A stretch of DNA of 64,000 bases from JBGTCD01 sp041749015. Lineage in GTDB: Bacteria; Bacteroidota; Bacteroidia; Cytophagales; Cyclobacteriaceae. Location: positions 3,412-67,411 of the forward strand of contig JBGTCD010000038.1 of assembly GCA_041749015.1 (NCBI GenBank), given 5' to 3'. The translations under genes and the position numbers were made by a program. Below, piece after piece: positions 1-9,388 of this stretch; the first letter of the stretch is position 1, and each line of letters opens with the position of its first letter. The notes beneath the pieces are model-generated. The model made no database searches. It was not told the origin of the DNA and saw nothing but the letters and a program-made list of their open reading frames with translations.

Positions 1-1
1 G

Positions 2-1033
2 ATTGAAAAGAGGAGGAAAATTTTTCCTGAATACCAACCGCATCCGGAAGATTTAAAAGCTGTTCTCCAAAGAGCCGCTAGAATTGGACCTGTCCAACCG
101 GTGAAGAGGCCTGATCCCAGCCCAGTATTTTTTAATTCCAAAGGTGGAATGATACAACCCCAAGCTGGATCTGCCGATATTTTATTGACAGAAAACAAAC
201 CAACCCCGTTATGCCTCACCTATAAGCCTGGTCCTTCATCAAAAGTGGAATATCAAAACAAACTTACCCGTGAAGGATATCAGATTAACATGGCGGTCAT
301 GTTTGACCTTGAGCCTGGCTCCAAAGATGAATTACTGGTATTGCTGGATGATTTCTCTGACCTGGAGCGTAAAGTTTCTTCTCCGGCAGATTTTAGCCAC
401 AAAGCTGGGTCCTTACTGGAGCGATTCAAGATAGACCACAATATTGAGGGGGTTATGCCAAAAGGTGCCATCCAAAATACTTTCCAGGAAGCTATTTTAA
501 AAAATTATGCTGCTCATGTAATTTCGGCAGCCTCCGAAGAGCATCGAAGACGAAGGATTAAAGAAATGGATCCAGGTCAATATCAACTTAAAGCTGATCA
601 AAATGGCCGGCCTCTTTATAGAAAACAAGTCCTGGAAGTGGCTACAATTGAAGTCTTTTATGAGGAGGGTACCGCAAGGGTGCTGGTAAGTCAAAAAGGC
701 CTGGAGCCTGTGGAGGCCCGGTTCAATCTGGAATCACAGGTTTTTGATGGGCTGCAGTTTTGGGCGGTTGTAGAGGGTGCCGCTGAAAATACCAAAATTA
801 ATTTTTTCGATATCAAAACTCAGTACATAAATGGGGCCTTAACCCTTAGGCCATTCATCGCTGAAATCCTGGTTTCTGGTAAGGAGAAAAAGACATTGAA
901 ATGGACCCATCAGGCCTTGATGCCCGTTCCGGTGCAGGTACTGACTGGAAGCCACTACACTTACGATAAGAACCCTGAAATAAAGATTAGCGGATCAGGC
1001 CAGTCGTGGCCAATAAAGCTTTGTGATGATTGA
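2..1033 (+). CDS. Hypothetical protein, C-terminal part (gene enters from the left edge)
   Basis: The reading frame is open from base 2 with no stop, so the gene starts outside the window; the GTG at 101 is only an internal possible start. About 343 residues are visible. I do not recognise the family. The visible part is soluble and mixed in charge, with a basic stretch (EEHRRRRIKE) near residue 180 and a C-terminal half rich in beta-type segments (RVLVSQKGLEPVEARF, TLRPFIAEILV). No membrane segment is seen. The stop overlaps the start of the following fructan hydrolase by 8 bases, so the two genes are probably co-transcribed and translationally coupled. A role linked to sugar use is only a guess from that neighbour. 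Confidence 0.7.
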   Translation: MEKRRKIFPEYQPHPEDLKAVLQRAARIGPVQPVKRPDPSPVFFNSKGGMIQPQAGSADILLTENKPTPLCLTYKPGPSSKVEYQNKLTREGYQINMAVMFDLEPGSKDELLVLLDDFSDLERKVSSPADFSHKAGSLLERFKIDHNIEGVMPKGAIQNTFQEAILKNYAAHVISAASEEHRRRRIKEMDPGQYQLKADQNGRPLYRKQVLEVATIEVFYEEGTARVLVSQKGLEPVEARFNLESQVFDGLQFWAVVEGAAENTKINFFDIKTQYINGALTLRPFIAEILVSGKEKKTLKWTHQALMPVPVQVLTGSHYTYDKNPEIKISGSGQSWPIKLCDD

Positions 1034-2555
1034 GATACGAACAAAATATATATTTTTCATATACCTGGTTTTGGTTGGGTTTATTTTTCCGGCATGTCAA
1101 ATCGAGCAGGAGAAGGAAGTTTTTATGGATAAAGAAAAACACCGACCCTTATATCATTTCACCCCTCCCTCAGGGTGGATGAATGACCCCAATGGGATGT
1201 TTTATTTTGACGGGTTGTATCATCTTTTCTACCAGCATAATCCCGACACTACCATTTGGGCGCCCATGCATTGGGGGCATGCCATAAGCCGGGATCTGAT
1301 GACCTGGGAGCACCGGCCGGTGGCCTTGTATCCGGACAGCCTTGGGATGATTTTTTCGGGAAGTGCGGTGGTAGACCACCGTAATACTACCGGATTGGGC
1401 AGGCCAGAAAATACCCCTTTAATAGCCATATACACCTATCACGATGAGGAAAAGAATAAGGCAGGATTTCTTGACTTTCAAACCCAGGGCATCGCTTTTA
1501 GTAATGATAAGGGAAAAACCTGGGAAAAATATGCGGGCAATCCCGTGCTTTCCAATCCCGGTATCCGGGATTTTAGAGACCCCAAAGTATTCTGGCACGA
1601 AGCCACTGCGGCATGGATCATGTCACTGGCTGTGGATGACCACATCCGTTTCTATCGGTCCTCTAATCTTCTGGAATGGGAATATAGCGGTTCATTTGGT
1701 AAGGATTTTGGGGCACATGGGGGCGTATGGGAATGCCCCGACCTTTTTGAATTGAAGGTGGATGGCAGTGATGTGTCAAGATGGGTCCTGCTGGTCAGCA
1801 TCAATCCGGGAGGTCCCAACAGGGGCTCTGCCACACAATATTTTATTGGGGATTTTGACGGGAACACTTTTACCAGTGAGAATTCTGAAGAGACCATTCT
1901 ATGGCTGGACTGGGGCCGTGATAACTATGCTGGCGTAACCTGGTCCGATATTCCTGAGGCAGATGGCAGAAGAATTTTTATGGGATGGATGAGTAACTGG
2001 GACTATGCCAACCAGGTGCCAACGGACAACTGGCGGAGTGCCATGACGCTGCCAAGACTTCTGAGTCTCTTTAATACCAGTGCTGGGATTAGGTTGAAAA
2101 ATTATCCGGTTATCGAGACCTTATCGCTCAGAAAAGGCACATTAGTTTTGGGTGCGGAAGAAAAATCATGGGATGTAGGTCCAGCCTATGAAGGCAGGAT
2201 TCGATTTGAAATGCCTGAAAATGCTGACAAAGATTTTGGATTTGAAATTTTCAATCAGGCTGGTCAGGTTGTCAGGGTAGGCTGGGATGCCGGATTAAAG
2301 AATTTTTATATTGACCGGACCCAATCCGGCACTAATGATTTTTCTGAAGAGTTCTCCGGACGCAGTCTTGTGCCTGGGGTACATGGAAATGAGGTTGTAT
2401 TTGATTTTTGGGTTGACGTGACTTCCATTGAGGTTTTTATTGATGGGGGTAAGATTGGGATTACTGACATATTTTTTCCAGATAGTCCCCTGACCGGTCT
2501 TCGGATTTTTGGAGACGTAGAGATGATGGGGGGAGCGGTTTATACTATTCAATAG
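1026..2555 (+). CDS. GH32 family glycoside hydrolase lipoprotein (fructan beta-fructosidase/levanase type)
   Basis: Predicted to hydrolyse beta-fructosidic bonds in levan, inulin or sucrose. All three GH32 active-site motifs are present: WMNDPNG near residue 52 (Asp nucleophile), RDPK near 185 (transition-state stabiliser) and WECPDL near 236 (acid/base Glu). A beta-sandwich domain fills the last ~150 residues. The N-terminus is a lipoprotein signal: hydrophobic stretch, then FPAC with Cys at about residue 24, so the enzyme should sit in the envelope, probably on the outer membrane. Length (~509 residues) is normal for the family. I chose ATG 1026 over GTG 1023; both overlap the preceding gene. 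No SusC/SusD pair is beside it within the window. Exact substrate cannot be read from sequence. Confidence 0.93.
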   Translation: MIEIRTKYIFFIYLVLVGFIFPACQIEQEKEVFMDKEKHRPLYHFTPPSGWMNDPNGMFYFDGLYHLFYQHNPDTTIWAPMHWGHAISRDLMTWEHRPVALYPDSLGMIFSGSAVVDHRNTTGLGRPENTPLIAIYTYHDEEKNKAGFLDFQTQGIAFSNDKGKTWEKYAGNPVLSNPGIRDFRDPKVFWHEATAAWIMSLAVDDHIRFYRSSNLLEWEYSGSFGKDFGAHGGVWECPDLFELKVDGSDVSRWVLLVSINPGGPNRGSATQYFIGDFDGNTFTSENSEETILWLDWGRDNYAGVTWSDIPEADGRRIFMGWMSNWDYANQVPTDNWRSAMTLPRLLSLFNTSAGIRLKNYPVIETLSLRKGTLVLGAEEKSWDVGPAYEGRIRFEMPENADKDFGFEIFNQAGQVVRVGWDAGLKNFYIDRTQSGTNDFSEEFSGRSLVPGVHGNEVVFDFWVDVTSIEVFIDGGKIGITDIFFPDSPLTGLRIFGDVEMMGGAVYTIQ

Positions 2556-2608
2556 GTTCTTTTTTCCCATTATATTTCCCGATAGAACTAAAATTTGGGA
2601 GTATCTCT

Positions 2609-2616
2609 TATTTTTG
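2609..2616 (+). promoter_or_regulatory. Candidate -7 element (TATTTTTG) for the molybdopterin oxidoreductase
   Basis: The octamer matches the Bacteroidota -7 consensus TAnnTTTG and lies about 30 bases before the gene start. A TTTG at 2594-2597 is too close to be a good -33 element, so support is weak. Confidence 0.3.
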
Positions 2617-2647
2617 TTTAACAGACCTTTTCCTTAATTTGGAAGAA

Positions 2648-4948
2648 ATGGCGTCCTCTGAATCTCCTATCACCCCGCTTACTCCTGAGAAATTTACAGG
2701 TATCCGCATGGGGCCACCAAAAAAGTCGGCTGGAGGTATGCCCGCTGTTGTAAAAGCGACCCAATTCGTTTTTAGTAAAGTCGGATTTTTCAGAGGCAGT
2801 GCCGGCATCCTCAAAATGAATAAAGAGGATGGATTTGATTGCTCAGGCTGTGCCTGGCCTGATCCTGATAATGAAGGTGCTTTGGTTGAATTTTGTGAAA
2901 ATGGCGCTAAAGCCTTCGCAGAAGAGGCTACTGATAAAAAAGCCGGTCCTGATTTTTTTAAAAAAAATTCAGTATCCAGTCTAAGTCAATGGTCTGATTT
3001 CGAATTGGGCAGTAGTGGTCGCCTGACCCATCCCATGATCATCAGAGAAGGGGAGTCGCATTATTCCCCGGTATCATGGAAGGAAGCTTTAGAAGTCATC
3101 GGCTCCAAACTAAGGGAACTGCCTGATCCCAATCAGGCGGTGTTTTACACCTCGGGCCGAACCAGCAACGAAGCAGCTTTCATGTATCAGTTGATGGTCC
3201 GGATGTACGGCACCAATAATCTGCCGGATTGCTCCAATATGTGCCATGAGTCGAGCGGGGTGGCCCTTACCGAAACGGTAGGAATCGGCAAAGGGAGTGT
3301 GACCTTGGAAGATTTCTATCGCACAGAGCTGATTTTGATATTTGGTCAAAACCCTGGGACTAACCATCCCAGAATGCTTTCGGCGCTTCAGAAAGCTAAA
3401 AATAATGGTGCTAAAATCATTACGATTAACCCTATCCGGGAAGCAGGCCTCCTGAGGTTCCGGCATCCTCAAAAACCCCTGGATATGTTGGGCAAAGGTA
3501 CCCGCCTCACCGATCTCTACCTGCCTGTCCGGGTCAACGAGGATGTGGCGCTGATCAAAGCCTGGCTTAAGATTCTTCTGGATATGGAAGATGCCAATCC
3601 AGGTCATGTTCTGGATCAGGAATTCATTACCAATAAAACTTCAGGGTTTGAAGAATTAAAAGAGGATCTATCCCAGTGGAATCTTGAGGAATTGATACTC
3701 AGATCAGGAGTTGAAGAAGCAGAAATCCGCAAAGGGGCAAAATGGATTGCCGGGTCTGGACGCATTATCGCCTGCTGGGCCATGGGGCTTACCCAGCATG
3801 AAAATGCGGTGGACAACATCAGGGAGATTGTGAATCTTCTTTTATTCAAAGGAGCCATTGGCAGACCTGGTGCCGGCACCTGTCCGGTGAGAGGTCACAG
3901 CAATGTGCAGGGCGATCGTACCATGGGTATTAATGAGCGGGCACCGGAATCTTTTCTTAAAAAATTAGGAAGCAGAGTGGGATTTGACCCACCCCTGGCA
4001 CCGGGATTCAATACTGTAGAGACCATCGCAGCCATGGCGGACGGGCGGATAAAGGCTTTTATTGCTATGGGGGGTAATTTTCTGTCGGCTACCCCGGATA
4101 CGCCGCTTACGGCAAGGGGTCTGCAGCAATGCGATCTTACAGTAAGTGTCTCAACCAAACTCAACAGGACCCATCTCCTGCATGGCAAAATCGGACTTAT
4201 CCTGCCTTGTCTGGTAAGGTCAGAGGAGGACATCCAGGCAGCAGGCCCGCAACTGGTTTCGGTGGAAAACTCTACAGGCCTCGTACATAGTTCGAAGGGT
4301 ACAATGCGCCCTGCCTCTGAGCATCTCCTCAGCGAGCCGGCCATTATTTCCTTCATGGCCAAGGCCATACTCGGTGGAGAGGGTGCGGTAGACTGGGAGA
4401 GTCTGGCCGCAGACTACGACCGGATCAGAGACCTAATAGAAGCCGTCATCCCCGGTTTTGAAAACTACAATGAGCGGGTAAAAAAACCAGGAGGGTTTTA
4501 TTTGCCTAATAGTGCAAGGGGTGGGGTATTTGATACACCATCAGGTAAGGCCGTGTTCACCATTAATAAGCCCGCCAACCTCCAGCAGGCTAAGGAAGAC
4601 TTGGTCATGATGACCATCCGGAGCCATGACCAGTTCAATACCACGATTTATGCCCTGGATGACCGGTATCGGGGAGTCTACAATGAGCGGAGGGTAATTT
4701 TTATGAATGAAGAAGATATGGCCTCAAGGAATCTGAAAAAGGGCCAGGTCGTCAACATTACCAGCTACTATGATGGTCAGGAGCGTATAGCACCAAAATT
4801 TATAGTAGTGCCCTATGATATACCCAGAGGTTCGGTAGCTACTTATTTTCCGGAGGCCAATGTATTGGTGCCTGCCAACCGCAGTGCCAGGGGTAGCCAT
4901 ACCCCGATTTCAAAATCGGTACTGGTCAGGGTTAATGCTATTGATTGA
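2648..4948 (+). CDS. FdhF/YdeP-family molybdopterin oxidoreductase
   Basis: A cytoplasmic molybdenum enzyme of the formate-dehydrogenase-alpha-like YdeP group, about 766 residues, normal for the group. No twin-arginine signal is seen. Near residue 65 it has FDCSGCAWPDP, the two-cysteine version of the N-terminal region typical of YdeP proteins; a full four-cysteine 4Fe-4S site is not apparent. Further family-like segments are TSGRTSNEAAFMYQ, IFGQNPGTNHPRML and GAGTCPVRGHSNVQGDRTMG for binding the pterin cofactor, and a C-terminal MopB domain (MTIRSHDQFNTTIY onward). The substrate of this group is not firmly known; acid resistance was proposed for E. coli YdeP. ATG 2648 is preferred over the TTG at 2639. 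It converges on pyrE with 8 bases between stops. Confidence 0.88.
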   Translation: MASSESPITPLTPEKFTGIRMGPPKKSAGGMPAVVKATQFVFSKVGFFRGSAGILKMNKEDGFDCSGCAWPDPDNEGALVEFCENGAKAFAEEATDKKAGPDFFKKNSVSSLSQWSDFELGSSGRLTHPMIIREGESHYSPVSWKEALEVIGSKLRELPDPNQAVFYTSGRTSNEAAFMYQLMVRMYGTNNLPDCSNMCHESSGVALTETVGIGKGSVTLEDFYRTELILIFGQNPGTNHPRMLSALQKAKNNGAKIITINPIREAGLLRFRHPQKPLDMLGKGTRLTDLYLPVRVNEDVALIKAWLKILLDMEDANPGHVLDQEFITNKTSGFEELKEDLSQWNLEELILRSGVEEAEIRKGAKWIAGSGRIIACWAMGLTQHENAVDNIREIVNLLLFKGAIGRPGAGTCPVRGHSNVQGDRTMGINERAPESFLKKLGSRVGFDPPLAPGFNTVETIAAMADGRIKAFIAMGGNFLSATPDTPLTARGLQQCDLTVSVSTKLNRTHLLHGKIGLILPCLVRSEEDIQAAGPQLVSVENSTGLVHSSKGTMRPASEHLLSEPAIISFMAKAILGGEGAVDWESLAADYDRIRDLIEAVIPGFENYNERVKKPGGFYLPNSARGGVFDTPSGKAVFTINKPANLQQAKEDLVMMTIRSHDQFNTTIYALDDRYRGVYNERRVIFMNEEDMASRNLKKGQVVNITSYYDGQERIAPKFIVVPYDIPRGSVATYFPEANVLVPANRSARGSHTPISKSVLVRVNAID

Positions 4949-4956
4949 TTCCGCTC

Positions 4957-5598
4957 CTATTGCCAACCTTCGGGATCTACTCTCCACGATTTAAGGGATA
5001 GCAATTCATCATCATTAATTTTGCCGGATGCCAAACTTTCTTTAACCAGGCTGGGGTAGTTGCACAGGGTGTAGAGTGGCACCTTTGCTTTTTCAAAATT
5101 CTCATCCGCTACTTTAAGGCCATAGGTAAAAATCGCTGCCATGCCTATGACTTCCATCCCGGCTTCTCTTAAGGCAGATACTGCTTCAAGGGAGCTTTTC
5201 CCTGTTGACACCAGGTCCTCAATTACTACCACTTTCTGGTTCTTGTGATACGCCCCTTCTATTTTGTTTCCCAGGCCATGACCTTTTGGCTGGCTTCTCA
5301 CATATATCATTGGCAGGTATAACTCATCAGCAACCAGGGCCCCCTGAGGAATCCCTGCAGTGGCCACACCGGCAATACATTCTACATCAGGAAATTGTTT
5401 CTTGATCAAAGCTGCCAACCCATTTTTAATGGTGGTGCGTAATTTGGGGTAGGAAAGCGATTTTCTATTATCACAATATATGGGAGAATACCATCCTGAA
5501 GCCCATTTAAAGGGTTTTTTAACTGAAATTTTTATGGCTTCAATATGGAGTAATTCAGCGGCAATTTCGCCGGCAAGAGCTTCGGAATATAGTGTCAT
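4957..5598 (-). CDS. pyrE: Orotate phosphoribosyltransferase
   Basis: Transfers phosphoribose from PRPP to orotate, giving OMP in pyrimidine synthesis. The PRPP signature VVVIEDLVSTGKS spans residues 123-135 and the mobile catalytic loop RSQPKGHG lies at 101-108. At 213 residues it has the normal length for a bacterial PyrE. It is divergent from the Nudix gene at 5696, with about 97 bases between the two starts; a pyrE-Nudix-coaD neighbourhood is common in Bacteroidota. No clear pyrimidine attenuator was found in the short upstream gap. Confidence 0.97.
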   Translation of the reverse strand: MTLYSEALAGEIAAELLHIEAIKISVKKPFKWASGWYSPIYCDNRKSLSYPKLRTTIKNGLAALIKKQFPDVECIAGVATAGIPQGALVADELYLPMIYVRSQPKGHGLGNKIEGAYHKNQKVVVIEDLVSTGKSSLEAVSALREAGMEVIGMAAIFTYGLKVADENFEKAKVPLYTLCNYPSLVKESLASGKINDDELLSLKSWRVDPEGWQ

Positions 5599-5695
5599 CA
5601 GAAAATTTTTATTTTAATTCTGTAGTTTTACAAAAAGTTTTTTTAATGTAGTGTAAAGTTATCAGATTAATCATTAATTACTTTCAGAGGGCTGG

Positions 5696-6382
5696 ATGAA
5701 AATTTTTATCAATGAGGTCGCGGTGAATCTGACGGACAGCCAATCCCTGAATGGAGATGAGCATTTTCAATTGGTTTTGGATGGGTCTGACAACCAAAGT
5801 TTGCATCCATCAATGCTGCATCATTCGGTGTTGGTGCAAAATAGTGGACCGGGGCATTTGGATGAGATTCTGCACTTGCTGTCTACGAATATCCTAAATG
5901 ACCTCAAGTCCATTACACTGGCCACCAATGATTACCTGGCTCTAAAAATTCACCTAAAAAGTAAATATAAAGTAATCAAAGCCTCGGGTGGTCTTGTGAA
6001 GAAAGGTAAAAAAGTATTGATGATCTATAGGTTGAAAAAATGGGATTTGCCCAAAGGGAAACTTAAAAAACGGGAGGATCCCAGTGATGGTGCAGTGCGG
6101 GAGATCCAGGAAGAATGTGGTGTGATGGTAAAACCCATATCAAAAATTTGCTCTACCTGGCATACCTACACTATGAATAATAAAAACATTTTAAAAAAGA
6201 CGACCTGGTACCTGATGAAAAATCTGGACGACTCTGCCATGAAGCCCCAGCATGAAGAGGAAATAGAAGAAGTCAGGTGGCTTGCTCCAAAGGATATTTA
6301 TCTGGCTCTTGACCAGTCTTATAACTCGATTCATCATGTTTTTGATTGCTACTTCAAAATGAGCAAGCTGGAACAGCCATGA
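5696..6382 (+). CDS. Nudix hydrolase with an N-terminal extension
   Basis: A canonical Nudix box, Gx5Ex7REUxEExGU, occupies residues 121-143 (starting GKLKKRED, ending REIQEECGV), preceded by the usual GGLV strand at 98-101. The family cleaves nucleoside diphosphates linked to other groups; the substrate cannot be told here. The first ~90 residues form an extra domain without obvious motifs, seen also in other Bacteroidota Nudix proteins encoded next to pyrE. The gene converges with coaD, 18 bases between stops. Confidence 0.9.
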   Translation: MKIFINEVAVNLTDSQSLNGDEHFQLVLDGSDNQSLHPSMLHHSVLVQNSGPGHLDEILHLLSTNILNDLKSITLATNDYLALKIHLKSKYKVIKASGGLVKKGKKVLMIYRLKKWDLPKGKLKKREDPSDGAVREIQEECGVMVKPISKICSTWHTYTMNNKNILKKTTWYLMKNLDDSAMKPQHEEEIEEVRWLAPKDIYLALDQSYNSIHHVFDCYFKMSKLEQP

Positions 6383-6400
6383 TGCTTTAAAATAGGACCT

Positions 6401-6862
6401 TTATTTTTTAGCAGGTAGTTTATAAGGCAAAAAGTCCTCTACACTGCCACCGTATTTATGCACTTCCCTGATAATCGTGGAGCTGATTGAAGCGTACCTG
6501 GGTGAGGTAATTAGAAATACAGATTCCAAATCAGGATTGAGGTGGCGGTTGACCTGGGCTATGCTGTTTTCATATTCGAAGTCAGTAGTATTTCTAAGAC
6601 CACGGATCAGATACTGGGCATTATATTTTTTGGCTAATCCTGCTGTCAGTTCATCATAGGTAACCACCTCCACTTTTGGGTATTTAGCGAAGGATTGCTG
6701 TATTAAGGGGACCATTTCATCAATATCAAAATACCTTTTTTTCTGAGTATTATGACCTATTGCTATGATGACCTTATCGAACAAGCCAATGCTCCTGAGC
6801 ACAATATCCATGTGCCCATTGGTAAAGGGATCAAACGATCCAGGGAATATGGCGACTCTCAT
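6401..6862 (-). CDS. coaD: Pantetheine-phosphate adenylyltransferase
   Basis: Catalyses the fourth step of coenzyme A synthesis: ATP plus 4'-phosphopantetheine gives dephospho-CoA. The nucleotidyltransferase motif FPGSFDPFTNGH near the N-terminus and ISSTIIRE near residue 126 are typical. I take the ATG giving MRVAIFPGSF as the start, because the upstream ATG at 6871 adds only three residues (MSE); the protein is then 153 residues, the usual size. DUF3822 lies directly upstream on the same strand, as in many Bacteroidota. Confidence 0.97.
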   Translation of the reverse strand: MRVAIFPGSFDPFTNGHMDIVLRSIGLFDKVIIAIGHNTQKKRYFDIDEMVPLIQQSFAKYPKVEVVTYDELTAGLAKKYNAQYLIRGLRNTTDFEYENSIAQVNRHLNPDLESVFLITSPRYASISSTIIREVHKYGGSVEDFLPYKLPAKK

Positions 6863-6905
6863 TTCTGACATGGTACTAACTTAAGTAGTAGTTGAAGATA
6901 GACAA

Positions 6906-7793
6906 TTAATCGCAGAGGTGCATGCTGTAAAGATCAAAGAACTGGTGGTCCTGCACTTCATCAAACATATATCCAAATTTCAGATAATCCGGCCGGTCTC
7001 CAAATGAAATATTCTTGATGTATTTGTAAAACTCATTGTAATGTGGAGACTGCTTACCAATATAACCCCAGATCACCACCTTACTTCTATTTTGGTCATG
7101 GTTTAGCCCCTTCAAAACCAGCATGATGTAATTGATATAATCTGAAAATTGCTTGATAATGAATTGGTTGTAATAAAGTAATTTTCCCTTCTCTATGGAG
7201 ATGATGTGCAATTTAAACCTATCTACATAGAGGTATAAGGTATTTCCCTTAAGGTTTTTGGCAAAATTAAAAGCCCCTTCTGCCAAAGCTGAAGACTGAT
7301 GGATGAAACCAATTTCCTGCTTGGGATAGACTTCCTGCAGCCATTCATAGATTACCTTATTCATGGCAAACACCGTCACTGCACTGGTGTTGATATTTTT
7401 ATAATACAAAAAGACTTCAGATTGGGGATCTACCTTAGCATTGAGCTTGAGGTAATTTTCAAGTTCATTTTTATCAAAAAGTGCTGGGGGCACCAAGGTA
7501 AACTTATTATTTTTGATGCTGACCTTTACCGTTTTCCAAAACCCGGCTTGCAGGAGATGGTGCTTATCAAATATTTCTGTCAAAACTGATTTTAACTGGC
7601 CGTATGACTTCACACTGGCCAGAATAAAATCTTCTAAAAATAAGAATTTATTGGTGCGGGTATCAATAATCCCAACCTGAAAATCACGGGCTCCAAACTG
7701 AAGCAACAGACTATAGTGATGAAGATGATCAATGTCAAATTTATCATCTTTAATCTTTTTTATAAGCTTATAACTTACTGTAGCCGTCTCCAA
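6906..7793 (-). CDS. DUF3822 family protein
   Basis: A 295-residue soluble protein that fits DUF3822, a Bacteroidota family of unknown function with an actin/ASKHA-like fold usually encoded beside coaD. Visible family-like parts are the N-terminal YSLLLQFGARDFQVGIIDT, the central LYLYVDRFKLHIISIEKGKLL, and a conserved C-terminal end YLKFGYMFDEVQDHQFFDLY. No signal peptide or membrane segment. The stop of the upstream gene lies 6 bases away, so it is in an operon with the membrane protein at 7800-8714 and probably with coaD. Confidence 0.85.
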   Translation of the reverse strand: METATVSYKLIKKIKDDKFDIDHLHHYSLLLQFGARDFQVGIIDTRTNKFLFLEDFILASVKSYGQLKSVLTEIFDKHHLLQAGFWKTVKVSIKNNKFTLVPPALFDKNELENYLKLNAKVDPQSEVFLYYKNINTSAVTVFAMNKVIYEWLQEVYPKQEIGFIHQSSALAEGAFNFAKNLKGNTLYLYVDRFKLHIISIEKGKLLYYNQFIIKQFSDYINYIMLVLKGLNHDQNRSKVVIWGYIGKQSPHYNEFYKYIKNISFGDRPDYLKFGYMFDEVQDHQFFDLYSMHLCD

Positions 7794-7799
7794 TCTGTT

Positions 7800-8714
7800 T
7801 TATTCCCAATTTCCTGAAGTTGTCACGTCTGTTCTTGAACCAAATCGTAAAGGCCTTCTTGATTTGGTCTCATTTGATTCTTTACGTAAGGGATCCAGAG
7901 GCGCTATGTCCCTTACTTCTATTACTTTTACTATGGAATTACCCTTTTCTACAGTTCCAGTGTAGATTTCAAATTCCTTACCATCTGAATAAGGTATTTC
8001 GGCCAGTTTGGCAATTTCAAAATCAGGCTTAAACCGGTAATTCCAATAAGTGATTAGAATCTGCCCTCTTTTAATATCAGTGCCGGACTCAATATTCTCT
8101 ATGTTTGTAATAAACCCTGATTCAATAGCATTAGGCTCGATAACCCCTCTGTCAGAAGTCCTCATCCTGTAAGTTTTGGTGCCTTTAATTACCTCCGTTG
8201 CGCCCGGGTCCAGGAGGTATCCTAAAAACTCTCCAGTTCCGGCTGCTTCAATGGTGAAGGTCCTTTTAAAAATTCTTTCTTTTGCCGGCACTGTTGCTAT
8301 GGTGTCAATGGAGACTACCACACTATCTGCACCATATGCCAAAGGAATAATGGTTTCAGTTCTTTTCTTAATATAGAAGGTGCCATGCTCAATAAAATTA
8401 ATAAGGGTAGCCCAATCATCTGTGTATTCTCCATAAACATCGAGATATACTATTTGAGCTTCCCGAATAAGTTTTAATTTCTCGATTACTCGGGCCTCTT
8501 TTCTGATAATTTCTTCTTTTTCGATGATGGAGCCTGCGATGCTACCATATAAAAATCTGGCCAATCCTATACTTAAAGCAAGGAATACCATAGAAATAAT
8601 CATTACTTTATTGAGTTGCTTGCCCATTCCAAATTTACGGACCAGAGCGATAATAATCAGGACGGCAAAAGCGGCCCCAAAGAAAATTAATGATGCGACT
8701 AACGGATTATCCAT
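7800..8714 (-). CDS. Hypothetical membrane-anchored protein
   Basis: Not a family I can name. 304 residues with two N-terminal membrane segments (about residues 5-25 and 36-58), then a predicted coiled coil (about 62-85, rich in E, K and I) and a large soluble beta-type domain. The domain contains repeated remarks of the kind ESGFITNIENIESGT and KRGQILITYWNYRFKPDFEIAKLAEIPYSD. It is transcribed towards DUF3822 and coaD. Its place in the envelope and the coiled coil suggest a structural or assembly role, but that is inference only. Confidence 0.75.
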   Translation of the reverse strand: MDNPLVASLIFFGAAFAVLIIIALVRKFGMGKQLNKVMIISMVFLALSIGLARFLYGSIAGSIIEKEEIIRKEARVIEKLKLIREAQIVYLDVYGEYTDDWATLINFIEHGTFYIKKRTETIIPLAYGADSVVVSIDTIATVPAKERIFKRTFTIEAAGTGEFLGYLLDPGATEVIKGTKTYRMRTSDRGVIEPNAIESGFITNIENIESGTDIKRGQILITYWNYRFKPDFEIAKLAEIPYSDGKEFEIYTGTVEKGNSIVKVIEVRDIAPLDPLRKESNETKSRRPLRFGSRTDVTTSGNWE

Positions 8715-8784
8715 GGGTTTTCAGTTTATAATATGCAATAATAAAAATTTTAAAAGTAAATCATATCCTAAATAGACGGTATTT

Positions 8785-9279
8785 TTATTTTTTGTCTTTA
8801 TGGATACCGTACTCAATAAACGACTCCAGGTCTATAATACTATTAAAATTCTTAAAAATTTGGTGCAGGGCTTTTGGGTTCATGCTTCTGATCTCATCCA
8901 TTGAGAAGTATTTAACCGCAGAAAGTATTTGGTCTTGGATATTTAATTCAGGATCCTGGCCCAAAGACAATTTACCACCGGTAGGCGTAACCCTAAAGAA
9001 AACCTCTACGGCATGCAATGGTGGACTAATATACTCTTGAACTCCTAAAAATCTATCGACAGAAACCTGTAGCATAGTCTCTTCTAAAAATTCTCTTTTT
9101 AGATTTTCCTTCAGATCCTGACCGTATTCTACAGCCCCACCTGGAGGGGCCCATAAGTATCCCAATGGTCCAATACCCATGTGCTTGATAAGCAGAATTT
9201 TTTCCTGGTGCATGCATATACCGCACACCCTTAGCCGGACCTTATTACCATACTGTTTTTCCACGTTACTTTTATTCAC
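8785..9279 (-). CDS. Nudix hydrolase, Nudix box with a Gln substitution
   Basis: 164 residues with a Nudix fold: WAPPGGAVEYGQDL followed by KREFLEETML. Compared with Gx5Ex7REUxEExGU, the first Glu of the box is Gln and the last Gly is Met, while the metal-binding REFLEE core is kept. It may therefore still bind metal; the family contains active members with relaxed boxes. The substrate is unknown. It is divergent from the thioesterase gene at 9389; the 109-base gap holds a short palindrome (TTACTTT-T-AAAGTAA, 9352-9366). Confidence 0.85.
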   Translation of the reverse strand: MNKSNVEKQYGNKVRLRVCGICMHQEKILLIKHMGIGPLGYLWAPPGGAVEYGQDLKENLKREFLEETMLQVSVDRFLGVQEYISPPLHAVEVFFRVTPTGGKLSLGQDPELNIQDQILSAVKYFSMDEIRSMNPKALHQIFKNFNSIIDLESFIEYGIHKDKK

Positions 9280-9388
9280 CCATGCAAGTAAGTGTTATTC
9301 AGTATTTTTTTCAATTTTGATTCAGGTTTTAGGTCATTGAATGGATAAGACTTACTTTTAAAGTAAAGAAGAATTAAATACGAATTTT

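Noticed and set aside
3110..3607. 165-codon minus-strand frame inside the molybdopterin oxidoreductase gene
   Set aside because: Opposite-strand shadow of a gene with clear motifs; no domain.
9352..9366. TTACTTT-T-AAAGTAA palindrome between the Nudix and thioesterase genes
   Set aside because: Short and AT-rich; a similar string occurs by chance inside mutS2 near 20391, so operator status is not supported.
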